A stretch of 64,000 nucleotides of DNA from Favolaschia claudopus (GCA_037176885.1 JAWWNJ010000022.1:2170001-2234000); one strand, 5' to 3'; numbered from the stretch's first letter, positions 24,986-36,805 are shown. Made by a program: numbers and translations. The notes: a model not told the origin generated them from the letters alone.

Positions 24986-25592
24986 CTAGTAGCGTCTGAG
25001 TAGTGGATCTATAAAATCATTTCCGTAGCACCAGTCATTCCCCGCCTCCGTCGCCGAAATCCCTGTGCCCTCGTCCTCGTCGTCGGGAGTCATATCCCGA
25101 CCCGGAATCGGCGCATCAAAACTGCGCTGAATGTAGGCGTGGACACCGTGTCGCTTGATGAAAGCTTTTTTGCGCGCTTTGCGAGCCTTGAGAGCGAGAG
25201 AATCTCGGTTACTACGGCCTGATCAGTATATGAAACTCCGTGGACACATATTCGTCTGGAAACGCACCCCTCGCGGTAACGCTGATGCGATTCTTTTGCC
25301 TTGAGCCTTGCGAGAGCATCACGTTCGGTGTCTCCTCGTAGACGTGCGCGGCGGGCCGCCGCTCGGATACGTCCCGCTTCCAAAACAGCCTCGCGGTGGC
25401 TGGTAATAATATGTTAAGGTCGACGAAGATGGTGTGCAGTCGCAAATCTACCTATCCCTATATTTTGCAGAAGCGTCTGCGCTGGCGAGGCGTCGCTGCT
25501 GTTGCTTAGCTTGGGATCTAAGTGGAAGATTAAGGAATTGAAGCAATTTAGTGTATACTGCGCGCTGACCTGCTTTGCGCTGGAGCAGACAT
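24986..25592 (-). CDS. KDZ1 accessory: small basic helical protein with Tyr-Arg repeats
   Basis: Starts MSAPAQSRSQAKQQQRR at 25592 and ends DPLLRRY at 24988, with four short exons joined in phase. The sequence is nearly all Ala, Arg, Lys and Glu with regularly spaced Tyr-Arg (SAKYRDSHREA, ESHQRYREG), then KARKARKKAFIKRHG and HAYIQRSF. It should form a long, highly basic helix, so nucleic-acid binding is a fair guess. No named domain was recognised. The same kind of gene lies in KDZ2 (50,497) and KDZ3 (62,941), always near the viroplasmin-like gene. The acidic tail (TPDDEDEG) contrasts with the basic body. Confidence 0.65.
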
Positions 25593-26849
25593 GAAGTGTG
25601 GTCGAAGTAGAGGGTGAGTGGAGCACTTAGATCCTGACCAGCTTTTGCGAATTCTGAGCGCAAGAATTGGATCGATTGTTGTGGGGCACTCACCAAACGG
25701 CAAAATCCCCCAAAAAAAACTCAAGATCCCCTAGCATGTCCCTCCACGCTGGAACCCTCCGAAATGCCCAAACCGGACCCCAGAGGTCGTTAAAATATTC
25801 AGCCCGTGGCGAGTGCGTCATCTGGGCCGTGGCGAGTGCGTCATCAGAATTCCGTCTCTGCGCGCACCAGCCACAACCAAGGCGCAGGGTAGTCCAAGTC
25901 ATCGAAATAGGTCATACAGGTGCCGAGTAACGCCCGTGCGAAGGTATGGCCGTCATATGCCTGCTGCCCGGCGTCAGCGACGTCGGGAAGGGCGGGCATC
26001 AAACGGCGGCGGCAGGGTCGTTCGGAGGCCCAATGTGAGGGGAATTGGTTGATTGGGACTGGGGGTGAGTGTCGGATGGTGATCTCAGTGATTCCATAAC
26101 CCATAGAGAACTGAGAGCCGTCGGATGGGCAAGAAGGCGAGTAATCGTGGATCGGAGGGTGCGAGTGCGCCAGGGCACCTAGAAGTCGGAGAATGTTGTT
26201 TTCAGGTTCCTAAGTCGCTCAGCAAAGCATATGCAACGTACCGTTGCAGTCTAGTAGCCCTAGCCAGAGCTGCGCTCATCTCTCCCTTTGTCTCCAATTC
26301 GCAGGGTCGTTAGGTGCTTGCGGCCGGGGAGCGCCAGAACGCCGCCATTTCGGCTCGCACCGTCGTGTCTGACTCTTGCAAGACTGAAGCTATTATCCCG
26401 ACCAAAATTTATAGTATAGGTTTTATAACTGAAGAGAAAGAGAGATAAATGTGTGAGGAACGGGACAGGGGCTTCAGGCCGGCGAACACTTACCGGAACG
26501 GCGGTGACGTCGCATCTAGAGCGGTCGACATCGAGTTTTCTATCACTAATGACAAGCCGAAGTCACTAAACGCGTTCACCAACAACATGAGATGAAGCGA
26601 CATACGAAATCGTGGGGCTAGGATATATCCTGGCGCAACATTTGCTTCCAATGAAAAACCAACGTCGGCGCCGCGAGAAATTGGTGGTGGTGATCTTGCA
26701 TTCGTGCTGAGACGTAAATCGTGCCCTGGCAGACCTCGAGGCCAGGATTGGGTCAAGACTTGAGTAATGGCACCTGGAGAAGGCGAAGTTGGGGAGAAGA
26801 AAACCGACGGCGTGGGGGGAACGGTGGACTTTCAGCTGCCCAGTCGGCC
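25593..26849. other. KDZ1 central intergenic region
   Basis: This 1.26-kb stretch separates the minus-strand accessory genes from the plus-strand transposase and should hold both promoters. Two minus-strand frames (26104-25844 and 25902-25690, with PAPWLWLV and FNDLWGPVWAF) have a Trp-rich flavour and could be exons of a small unrecognised gene. No splice path or family match was strong enough to call. A direct repeat of CGTGGCGAGTGCGTCATC occurs at 25,805-25,845. Confidence 0.4.
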
Positions 26850-29800
26850 ATGGGCTCGCGAGCGCAAAAGTTCAAGAAAAGAAAACGCGGTGTGGACGTC
26901 GACGGAGAGGATGCGATGCACACTTTGGTGCATGCACACGAACACGTTTTTTCCCTCGGCAATCTCACGGGCCGGTCCGCAAACGCGCCTATCGTGACAC
27001 TTGTTGATCGTGTCTCTACCGATAACCGACGGCATTACCAGGAAGAGCTCCCCGTAGAACCTGGCTCTCCAGTCAAACGCCACCGACAGGGACACCAACC
27101 ACCGCCGTACATCCCTCCGCCTACTACTGCACCAAACGATGTGACTCAGGAGCTCTACGAAATGGGTTTTGATCTGGGCAACGACGACAACCTCTTCACA
27201 GAACCCCTTCCCTCGGAATTGCCCGAGCCAAAAATTGTCAAGCCCGCCGTGAGTTTCTTTGGCATTTCCAAAGCACGTTAATTTAGACTATGTAGGACCC
27301 GGTTCTCCATCGCTTCCGCGACCTGCGCGATATTTACCTTGGAATTATGCTCCGACGCGACGGGTGCCGCAACGCCGCCAGAGAAACTTGCCGCCGATGC
27401 AACGTCTCCGCAGATCCGCGGTACCGATGTCGCGACTGTTTTGGGGACGACATGCTTTGCCAGGACTGCGTGGTAGACCGACACGCGGAAAACCCGTTGC
27501 ATCGTATCGAGGTCAGTCAAATCGTTCTCATGATGTTTCACATCTTGATTGCGTCGCTTGTGGGCTAGTGGTGGAACGACTTGTTCTTCGAACCCTCGAG
27601 CCTCAAGGACGCAGGTCTCGTCGTACAGCTTGGACATCGACCCCGCGAACGATGCGGGTTGTCGCATCCTTTTCATGTCGATTTCGTTGTACTCCACACC
27701 AACGGGATTCATCGCGTCGCTGCCCGTTCATGCCAGTACGAGCACCGCCTTGAAAATGGTGAAGAGTTCGAGCAACTACTGCGCGCAGGGTGGTTCCCAG
27801 CGACGGATGATCGACCTCGCACTTGCGCGACCTTCGCTGTTCTCGACCTCTTTGTCAAGACCACTCACCAAGCAAAGACGACAATGTATGATTTCTACGG
27901 CATTCTGCAAAGGCTCACCAATCACACCGGTATCGAGCCTCCGAATCCCTATAAAGCGTGGCTCCGGATGGCGCGAGAATATCGGCATTTGTTGATGCTG
28001 AAGCGGGTGGGACGGGGTCATGATGCAGCGGGAGTCAAGGCGACGCAGCAAGGCCAATTGGTGGTGCGGTGCCCGTGTTGCCCGGACCCCGACGTAAATT
28101 TACCGGCGGACTGGGCTGCCGCGGGCCCAGAGGAAAGGTACACCTCCGTTTCAACGAGTTGGGCGACCAGGTGGCTAACGACCCTCTTTTAGGTTTCTGT
28201 ACATCATCTTCATTGCGATAGACGCTTGCTTTCGCCTCAAGCGGCGCCTTATTTCCAGTGAATTGAAGGATCCGTCGTTGGGACCAGGGTGGTCTTATTT
28301 CGTCGAGAGTGGGCCGTACCGAAAGTATTTGCTGACGGTGACGGATCAGGTTGAGGTAAGAGCATCTGCCCTGCCACATTGCTCCTGCCTAACCTCGTTT
28401 CGCCTCGCAGATGAGTACCTGCAGTGGTTTGGCGGCGCTGGACTACGCGAACACGAAGTTTTCGCGTGGATACAGCGCCACGGGGGTTGGCATGGGCGTA
28501 TGTGCTCGTCATGAGATAGTTTTCGCGAACGGGGTAGGAGATTTGCAGAGGGGGGAAAGGTGCGCCTCGTTGTCCTTTTGCCCTACTTTTGTTGATCAGT
28601 TCCGTCACAGATACGCAAACATGGATTGGATATTCGCCTGTATCCTGTTTCACCTGCACGCAATGCTACGCAAGATCATCTCCTACGACATCGCCTGTCA
28701 GTGGTGGATTAACCTCGTCAGCCGCATCGCCCAGCTTCCCCCCGGCGTCCGCCTACACCTCATCCTCGCGTTCCTTCGCTTCGTCATTCCGAAGCTGCAT
28801 ATACATGGACACAAAATCGCCTGCCAGCTCATGTATTCCCTCAATCTCATCCCGGGGAGCGGACAGACCGACGGAGAAGGAATTGAAAGGCCGTGGTATC
28901 ATATTGGGGCTGTGGGGCCGAGTACTTGCGTCTCGGGCCCAGGGGCGCGGGAGGACAACTTGAATTGCCACTGGGGCTTCTGGAATTGGGAAAAATTGCT
29001 GGGATTAGGTGCGTTCGGGCTTCAAAATTCTTGATAATGGCTTATTAGTGCTCAAGGTGAACGCCTGAGAACTCGGCTTGATCGTGCTCGTAATGAGCAT
29101 GCGACGCAACTGGAGGGATTCACGCAGTTCTCCACACAGCAAGAGGAGAGGGTTCCAGAGTGGCGCCAGATGGTGGTGGAGTTTGAGGCCGACGAATCAA
29201 AGCCGAATCCATACGCCATGACGGAGAAAAGTACGTGTGTTGCTCACCTGTTTTGCGAATGGTGACTGATGTATCTGCGCTAGCTTTAACGGAAGCCCAG
29301 GTCCTTTTGCGGTTCGAGAAGGAGGAGGAGGAACGGGTCAGGGACGGTGTGCCCTGTGTGCATGCGGTGAGCCCCAGCTCGTTCATCGCAGCTGGGTTGG
29401 ACGTCGAGGATGAGCAGTACGTTCCACAAACTAGATTTATATTCAATGTTGCTAATTCTAGACGACAGGCCTCGAGTTCGCGTACAGGTGGAACTGAAGA
29501 AGGCAGGAACCACAGCGCAAGAGATCGACCTTGCCGCCATACGGCGCAAATTGACGCGAAGCATTCAACGTCTTCGTAAACTACAAGCAAGCTATACTCC
29601 GGCTGCTCTGCTCGCCCTTGACCAACGGCAGAACGTTCCGGACGACGAGCAGCCGGAGAATACTCCGCTGTTTCTTCCCTCGGCACTGACGGACGCGCAG
29701 CGAGCGGTGGAGCCACTTGCGAGTCTCGCCATCATCGAGAGCTCACTTCGTGACGCCCAGTGCTCGTCAGCGCTCGTTGGCATCCGCACCCAGCTGCATG

Positions 29801-30685
29801 TGAAGTCGAGGCTTCTCACTTACAAGGAAGTTCACGCGCGACATCAAGGTGCAAATACTCGGTCTCGAGCGCTTGTGACGCGAAACGAGACGAAGATTCG
29901 ATTACACTCCGAAAAGTATCAGATGGCTTGGGAAGCCATGCGTCGTTTGGAGGGAGGCGACGCTGCGAAGGTCGGGTGGCGCGTGTTGCGGAAGGAAGAT
30001 ATACGATGCATGGAAGATGCGGAGGAACTGCAGCGGAATGCGGCGGTGGAAGCTGGGCGGACAGCGCGACGAAATCGGCGGGAGGATGAGTTGCGCGCTG
30101 AGGGCGAATTGCCGCCAATGACGGCTAGCGAGCGAGCGGGTCGTCTACGGGGTTCTGAGAACGTTCGGGAGGTGTCCTGGATATGGACATCTGCTTCGAT
30201 GGCGGGGTCGAATCTGGAGTTAGAAGAAGGTATGTGTTCCGCTCCTTTCTTGCGAAATACTCGTGCTGATGGAAGGCACAGCGCTACGGATTGAGTGGGT
30301 CAAGGCGTGGGCTCGTACGCGTCGATGGGAGGAGGAGATTCGCTTGGTGGAGGAAGAGGTCCGACGCTTTCCCATCTCCCTCGAACATCGCGCGAAGGAA
30401 TGGGAACGTCGGATTTCGGCTGAAAACCTCGACATCTCGTCCCTGCCGGTCGAGCAGGCGGAGGGCGCGGTGGCGTACGCTTTAAAACAAGCGGCAATGT
30501 GTCGAGACATTGCAAGGAGATTTGGTGTGACGATGAAGGAGGAAAGGAGGGGGAGAGGAAAGAAAAGGGTGGTGATTGAAGATGAGGATGCTGCGGGATC
30601 AGAGGACGAGGAGGAACAACGAGACGCTCGTAGGGAGCAAGCCGATGAGGAGCTGCTGTTGGAGGGAGGTGCAGACGTTGATTAG
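26850..30685 (+). CDS. KDZ1 transposase with CxC2-type cysteine cluster
   Basis: Apparently complete KDZ transposase of about eight exons. It starts MGSRAQKFKKRKRG and ends EGGADVD. The N-terminal CxC2-like zinc cluster spans about 27,380-27,480 (CRRCNVSADPRYRCRDCFGD, CQDCVVDRH). A conserved block follows (AGWFPATDDRPRTCATF, near 27,790). The RNase H-fold catalytic core appears as AIDACFRLKRR (about 28,215), SYDIACQWW (28,681) and TDGEGIERPW (about 28,866), giving candidate Asp, Asp and Glu metal ligands. The C-terminal 500 residues are helical and charged (RTARRNRRED, KEWERRISAE). No stop or frameshift interrupts the reading. Transposase type comes from family memory; the exact catalytic triad is inference from motif order. 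Confidence 0.88.
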
Positions 30686-30700
30686 TGGTCGCCAGAACGC

Positions 30701-30985
30701 CGCCCGCCGCCGATCGCGCCAAAATCCCCAAACCCGCTCGTTTAGCTTCAAACAAGCGGCGGCCAGGCTCGTCGACCTCCCAGCCTCTCCCAATAGTGCC
30801 CTGGGCTCCAGCCCGTGTCCAATCCCCGTCGAAACCCGTGCGCCCGCCGCCCGCCGCCGATCCCGCCAAAATCGCCAAACCGCCTCGTTTAGCATCAAAC
30901 AAGCGGCGGTTGCGCTCCTCGACCTCGCAACCTCTCCCAATAGTGCTCTGGGCCTCTGGCTGCACTATAAACCCCCCGAAAGCCG
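30701..30985 (+). repeat. KDZ1 subterminal tandem repeat, 147-bp unit, 2 copies
   Basis: Two direct copies begin at 30701 and 30848 with CGCCCGCCGCCGATC and share TCGTTTAGC-TCAAACAAGCGGCGG and CTCTCCCAATAGTGC. They lie between the transposase stop codon and the right terminal repeat. Subterminal position suggests transposase-binding sequence, which is inference. Confidence 0.7.
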
Positions 30986-31321
30986 CTCGCTGCGCTGCCC
31001 AGCGCCAATCCCGCCCCCCATCATTCCCGCCTAATTTCCCGCCTAATCTCGGGGTTTGAGTGGGATTGGCGCGGTAGTTCACGTGTCGCTAGCCGTATTA
31101 TACCTCTATATACCATTTTCTGTTGTAATTTATGTGTTAATAGTGTTCTTTTATGTGTTTTCGTGGCCTGGCCGTTTGCTTTCTCACGCTCAGCCGTGGT
31201 TGATGAGGCCGCCCACCGAGCCGTGGAGGCGGCGATTGATGTGTGATGGGACTGTGTGGATGCCGTGAAGCCGCCCTGACGCCCTAGAAACAAACAGAGC
31301 CCTTCCTGGCGCAGAAATAGC

Positions 31322-31376
31322 CTGCCACGAAACTTCGCGAAAGGCCTCCGGACACTTGCCAATATATTTCGCGAAA
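31322..31376 (-). repeat. KDZ1 right terminal inverted repeat
   Basis: Reverse-complement partner of 19570-19624, with the same length and the same two TTTCGCGAA-containing blocks in the same spacing. Confidence 0.72.
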
Positions 31377-31439
31377 AGACCACATTATGAGGTGGCGGCA
31401 ACTCGTCTGTAAGCCTTCGGCAGGTCCGCGGCGTCTATG

Positions 31440-31791
31440 TATCTCATAGACCTTTCGTTTGGATACTCCGCGGGCCTTCCTCCGACATTCCGTCTTGCTT
31501 TACTACAAGTCCAGACTGCACTTCAACTCAGTCTTCATCTGTTACTCTTGCAATACCCAAAACCTTGGGTTACTCCGTGTGCCACGGGCCTCTATGATTA
31601 TCTCCAGTAACATTTACGACCAGCAGCTCTCAGCTCACTCTGATCCTCCTTCAAGTCACCATGAACAGGAGTACTGACTTCCTATTGATAGTCGAGTAAA
31701 GCCCTTAGTGCCATGCAGCTAATATGGGTATTTGTGCCACAAGTCACTACAAAAGCTAGATAAATACGCGCAAAATTGACCACGCGTATCA
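31440..31791 (-). mobile_element. Diverged LTR fragment
   Basis: Read on the minus strand it begins TGATACGCGTGGTC followed by TTTTGCGCG. It shares with the candidate LTR at 36,806-38,603 the stretch ACTTCCTATTGATAGTCGAG (31,676-31,697 versus about 38,486-38,507) in the same orientation and at a similar distance from the end. A minus-strand frame just upstream (31,970-31,800) may be the tail of the internal coding region. Left limit is approximate. Confidence 0.5.
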
Positions 31792-32041
31792 CCGTTCCGC
31801 GGTATAACCAAGACCCCCGTTCGTGATCGTCGCCGCGTAGTGATGTAAGTGCCCCGGTCACTGTTAGTGTCCGCGCCATCGACGTAAGAGCCCCGCTCCT
31901 CGCCAGAGCCGCACCAGTTGAATAACAACCCCGTCCCACTGAGCCGCGCCTTCTGCCCGCCGGTTGTCATCCAGAAAGCTTCTTGCCGGTTGACGATCCA
32001 CTACCGAGTGACACTTTTCTATTGGCACGGAGACCCTCCCC

Positions 32042-32327
32042 GCTAGACTCAGAATTTCTCATTTCGAAGTCTCAGAAAGAGTGACTCTTCGCTTCTCCCG
32101 CTGCGAATCGTTTTGCCCGCTACGTTCTCGCTAGACAATCTAGTAGTTCGTCCCGCTCAAACATAGCGACCTTGATTGATTGAAGCTTGCACAAGTATTC
32201 TGAGGGACAATACGTGCTCCCTCCACCCCGAACACACACACATACACACACACATGTCGTATTGGATTGGATTTTGTGATTTTATATTTCGGTATATTTC
32301 ACGCCTACACCTACACGCACCGTTTCA
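32042..32327 (+). repeat. 286-bp inverted repeat, left arm
   Basis: Begins GCTAGACTCAGAATTTCTC and is the near-exact reverse complement of 36093-36372, including an ACACAC/GTGTGT simple repeat. The two arms lie about 3.8 kb apart. The left arm runs directly into the MULE transposase remnant. Confidence 0.8.
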
Positions 32328-33184
32328 CCGCTGTCTTCGAAATGTATACATTTTGCAAGCAGCGTGGACACCGCGAGGTCTGGGCATATATGTGGACTGC
32401 CTGGTATTGCCCAGCAAAGTACAGGATCATGGCTCATGCGAGCCAACCTGACTTTATTGGGCGTTGGCGGACCACCATGTCAGTGGAGAATTTCTGGCGC
32501 AATTTGAAGCACGGAACTCTTCATCACCTCCTTCATCCTCAACTCGATCAACTCGCTTACCTCATTGCAACAGAAATCGTCCCGGCATTCGAAGCGAAGA
32601 TGCAGATTTTTGATCCCAATTATCGTTCGGGGGGGCGTGCTAAGGCCCTCACTCCTTTCCAGAGACAGTTCAAGAAGGGTTGGAAAACCCTTGAGTCTCG
32701 CGCTCTCGGCATTGCAAATATCAAACAGATGTTTCGCGCTGGACATGTTCTTGCGGGCAGCAAAAATACAGTGCACTCCTCCTCTGTAAACATCTCGTTC
32801 AGGCGGTCAACTCACCTGACCCTGCATTCTTTTGTGAGGTTGTTCGTCGGCGCACCATTCCCTTCTATCACCACCCACTTCTCAAGGCAAAGGATGGATC
32901 GGTGATTGCCTCAATTGAAGGTAGGTCAATTTTGGCTGGTGATATTGTCAACTCTGAATCTAACGGGGCAGTGGCTCTCTTGCGCCACCACGAGGTGTAA
33001 AGCGCAAGAGAGCCGCCACCCCTGGTGTAGAAGCCTCTAGTTCTCGAGGCACTGGGAGGATGGATGACCCCTTCCAGCTCTCCTCCTCACCCATTCGTCA
33101 GGACGAGTATCTGGATGAAGAAGATGTGAGTTTTCAAGTCATATGTATTGCATCCTACTAATTCTTTTACAGGAAAATGTTTGA
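32328..33184 (+). pseudogene. MULE transposase remnant with SWIM zinc finger
   Basis: C-terminal half of a Mutator-like transposase. The frame from 32342 reads FCKQRGHREVW, WRTTMSVENFWRNLKHGTLH, HPQLDQLAYLIATE and ALTPFQRQFKKGW. Near 32,725 the frame must shift by one nucleotide to continue as TDVSRWTCSCGQQKYS and LLLCKHLVQAV, a SWIM-type CxC-x(n)-CxH zinc finger, then RRRTIPFYHHPLL. Two short introns precede a natural stop at 33184. The N-terminal half with the first catalytic residues is missing. Frameshift plus truncation make it a pseudogene. Confidence 0.75.
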
Positions 33185-35592
33185 GAATTTATCAAAGTAC
33201 GCATTCTAGAGTTGCAGGAGGGCACTTGAATCCTCCAAGAACAGCCCCCATTATGGCTCAGGTCGATGAAAGCTCACAAGATTGGACAAGATGTGGTGAA
33301 TATGGTTGCGGATGTTCGTCATATTTCGGGCACTGGAACTACTCGTCCAACTACGTGGGCCAAAGCCAGTAGCAAGAGCTCTGCTAGGTACACTCGGAAC
33401 ACAATGGGCTATCAGTAGTACACTAAACACAGTTCTCTTGAGTAAATTCTCTGTGATAGATTTACAAATGCACTACATATAACCCTGAGGAATACTCTGT
33501 AGATTGTTATTGGAGAACACTGACTTCCCTGAAGTCTGTTTGAATTGATAACAGGCAGAATTAGCAAAATATCTTTGCATCTAAATATATCTCATGTAGC
33601 GCAATTGAGCTGTAAAATGAATGAATACAGAGTACACAAGCTGTTACTATATGTAAAAAGGAAGCATTTGTCTTCCCAGGATTGTGTGCCACTGTTCACG
33701 GCATTGAACAGTGAGGTCAAAAATTAATTGCAAGTCCGTCTCGGAACCAGATGATAACGATCCCTGAGATCGACCTGTCATTATGTGACGATGACGGAGT
33801 TGGATTTTCACTCTACATTCGCTCAAAGTCCAAATGCGTCATCTGTATGTGCATTCATCTTGTGTATTGTACTTAGATGCTACGGATATGGATAAATAGC
33901 TCTCGCTTTGACCGCTGAGCTCTTTCGGAAGTCCCCGGACATGCCTTGACAGCGGACATCACGGGCTGATCAAGTTACGACATGTGCTCCATCGTTGGGT
34001 GAATAGTGTTTAGTAGGCCGTTGGCATAGGGAGCCGTGGTCGGAAAAAAAGAACAAAGACTGAACAACTGCAATATGATTGCAGTCATCAAGCGCGAGTC
34101 TGAGTCATATAATATAGTTAGATTGCCCGTGAGGCTCGTAGACTTTTTCCCCAGTTCATTTTTTCAGTTCCTTTGCCAAGTCCGCATTCTAATTGCACGC
34201 AGTGAAAGCCAGAATTTGAGTGCACTTGATGTTCTCAGGCATCAACCTGCGAGCCTGAAAGCTGCTTGTACCTTTTCAAGATCTGCTATGGCTGTTTGAT
34301 TTCCCGTAGGGATACATAGCTAAAAAGTTGCATTGAAAGACACTGAAAGAGGTGAAGCGAACCCGTACGGCTTTGCCCGCTGATCTAAAACAGTTATCGT
34401 TTGACAGTTAGCTGTTAAAGTTAATCTTCTGATTGGCTGGAGAGCCCTTTACGTGAGCGCCCGTCTTTTATATAATAGATGACGAGCAAACAGGTAAACA
34501 GGTATCACTCACACCGAAAATAATGATGTCAAATAAACCTCCTTTCCCGACAGCGTACGACCTGTTGGCTCTCCTCAATCCTCTTGAATACGCAACGTTG
34601 AGGTCCGGCACTTGGCAGTCTGACAAGTCCATGGGGAACAAGTGCCCAATTCCATTCCGTCCAGAGAAGTTTCCGGGTATTCAACAATGGTGTGTGAAGA
34701 ACGTTGTGCGACATGTAAGCCGAACATTGGTCTCAATGGTCGGGTCATCTAGAGGCAGGGAATGGCAACGGGGAGGAGGTGATGGTGGGTGTGGATTGTG
34801 TTCTCCCAGCCTCAAGATAATGTATTGCAGCGAGAAGATGTCGGGCGGCGCTGACGAGAGATTTTCTGCGGCAAAGTTCAGAGAGTCGCTGGAGCTGGGG
34901 ACAAATGTCAACTAGAGAGGTTGTCTCTGGTGCTACCCCCGGCACATAGTTAAGCATATCGTTGAGAGAGAGCATTACAAGCAAGAAAAACCAGCGGGGG
35001 AGTAACAATTGATCTTGCTCAAGCGTCTCAGTGCACCGAGAACAGACAGGCACAGCGAACTCAGAAAAAAACCACTAGTAGTGCCTAGACCGTTTGAGGA
35101 AGCAGAGCGCAAGACGGCAGACTATTGGTTGAACAAAACTCATTACAGCGAATAGTTGTGTTAGACACCCCTGCCGGGTAGTGATGGCTCAGCCATCAAG
35201 AGCAGCCCGAGTACCGACATTTTGATGACAAATCGACCCTCAAGGTGGGGGGGTTCTGAAGGTACCTAAAACTGAGCTTCAAGCTCTCAGCAACGGCGTC
35301 AAGCTGACGTATTAAGCCTTACCTCCGAGGGCTTATGCTAATTTGGGACCGTGTTGTCAGTGTCGATGTCAGCGGTGGCGCCTTCGTTGGGGGCGGCTTA
35401 TTTGGTCGTATTATCATCAGATCAAAGCCTCCATCGTCGTTTCCTCCTCGCTGCGGTCTCGCCACTCTGTCTATCTTTGATGCTTGGGAATATGTCGAGG
35501 GGCTGGGCTATCCACATTGTGCTTTCTTGAGTCTTTGGGGGAAGAGATAGTGCTCTTGGGAGTGGTAAAATTCGGCCACCGACCGTCGACGG
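33185..35592. other. Gene-poor stretch, 2.4 kb
   Basis: Mostly AT-rich sequence without recognised coding content. One plus-strand frame at 34,523-34,915 (MMSNKPPFPTAYDLLALL) is open for 130 codons, but it matches no family I know and its C-terminal half is low-complexity. I do not call it. Confidence 0.4.
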
Positions 35593-36800
35593 TAGTGTTG
35601 TCAAGGTTCGGTTCGGTTCAGGTTTGGGGCCATTTTCCTTGAACCTCGAACCTGAACGCCGTGTTCGGTTCAGCCAATTGCTGAACCTTGAACCTGAACC
35701 CGCGTTCAGGTTTGGTTCGGTGTTCGAACACTTTCGAACCTGTCGCACTTCGGCTACTTCCAGCGGCCAATAACGATACTCAAGAAAATTCCTGGGGCTT
35801 CCTTCCGACCCCTAATATGTCTTGAAGCTTCCTTCATTACCATCTGCACTCTTGTGACACCAAACAGCTCAAGCATAGGAAGGAGAAATATCAGCCGCTC
35901 ACCTTGATATCACTGATGCGCCATCAATTGACATGCAGTTGACCCAAAACAGCGTCAAAATATGGACGATTGCCGACCGCCTCTGTCGCCAGCAGTGCAG
36001 ACCTTGGATCAAGACTGTAAGTCTGGATTTCCGGTCAAAATCGATGTGCTCGATGATATATTGATGGAGTTTCGCGTTCAGGTTTGAACCGCTGAAACGG
36101 TGCGTGTAGGTGTAGGCGTGAAATATACCGAAATATAAAATCACTAAATCTAATCCAATACGACGTGTGTGTGTGTGTGTGTTCGGGGTGGCGGGAGCAC
36201 GTATCGTCCCTCAGAATACTTGTGCAAGCTTCAATCAATCAAGGTCGCTATGTTTGAGCGGGATGAACTACTAGATTGTCTAGCGAGAACGTAGCGGGCA
36301 AAACGATTCGCAGCGGGAGAAGCGAAGAGTCACTCTTTCTGAGACTTCGAAATGAGAAATTCTGAGTCTAGCAGGGAGGGAGCACCTCGAGATAGTAGTT
36401 TCCCACTAAGTCTCTTGGCCCGGCAGTTTAGAAATAGTCAGCGGCAGACTCTCGCACCTATGTTTAGGGAAACGTCGCTAAGCCGCTGCTACCCGTTAGT
36501 GTCCCGCCAGCTTGTCGGCTATCCACAGCAATAAGATACTGCCCGCGAGGACGGGCATATCTTCTATTATCCTAGCCTCACTTCTCCCGCTGATAGGTCT
36601 CGAAAATCGATAAATTCTGGGCATTTCATGCCTAGCCGCTGAGCGGCCCTATCACCGCGTTCAAACACAACCCTCCTCGCGCAAACACTGAACCCCAATT
36701 TCGCGTTCGGTTCAGACAAACTCTGAACTCTCGACCTGAACACCACGTTCGGTCCAGTTCGGTTCAGGTTCAAACCGATTTCTGAACCTTGACATCACTA
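35593..36800. mobile_element. Non-autonomous hAT-like element, 1,208 bp
   Basis: Both ends read inward as TAGTGNTGTCAAGGTTC (left TAGTGTTGTCAAGGTTC, right TAGTGATGTCAAGGTTC on the other strand), resembling hAT termini. Flanking octamers are GTCGACGG and GTCGATGT, 6 of 8 matching, as expected for a decayed 8-bp hAT duplication. Subterminal zones (35,600-35,750 and 36,690-36,790) are dense in GGTTCAGGTTC-like direct and inverted copies, another hAT habit. No transposase is encoded. The right arm of the 280-286-bp inverted repeat lies inside it. Confidence 0.65.
36093..36372 (-). repeat. 286-bp inverted repeat, right arm (280 bp)
   Basis: Reverse complement of 32042-32327, with a six-base length difference mainly in the GTGTGT tract. 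It lies wholly inside the hAT-like element. No matching duplication flanks the two arms. Confidence 0.8.
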
Positions 36801-36805
36801 GTCGA

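Larger units (their letters stand above)
19570..31376 (+). mobile_element. KDZ1: complete KDZ-type DNA transposon, CxC2 transposase type
   Basis: This 11,807-bp unit is bounded by 55-bp imperfect terminal inverted repeats (19570-19624 and 31322-31376), both beginning TTTCGCGAAATATAT read inward. Inside are an apparently intact transposase (26,850-30,685, plus) and three minus-strand accessory genes: a Trp-rich conserved protein, a protein with two viroplasmin-like domains, and a small Tyr-Arg-repeat protein. No 8-bp target duplication is visible at these ends (ACCTACCG left, AGACCACA right). Either the true ends are displaced by a few bases or the duplication has decayed. Coding content looks undamaged, so the element may be autonomous. 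Confidence 0.75.

Noticed and set aside
19562..31384. 8-bp target duplication for KDZ1
   Set aside because: Flanks ACCTACCG and AGACCACA do not match at these ends or with ends shifted by one or two bases, so none is claimed.
34523..34915. 130-codon plus-strand frame MMSNKPPFP...
   Set aside because: No recognised motif, no splice continuation and a low-complexity tail; too weak to call as a gene.
32033..36381. 9-bp MULE target duplication around the 280-286-bp inverted repeat
   Set aside because: The nine bases outside the two arms differ, so the pair was not called as MULE terminal repeats.
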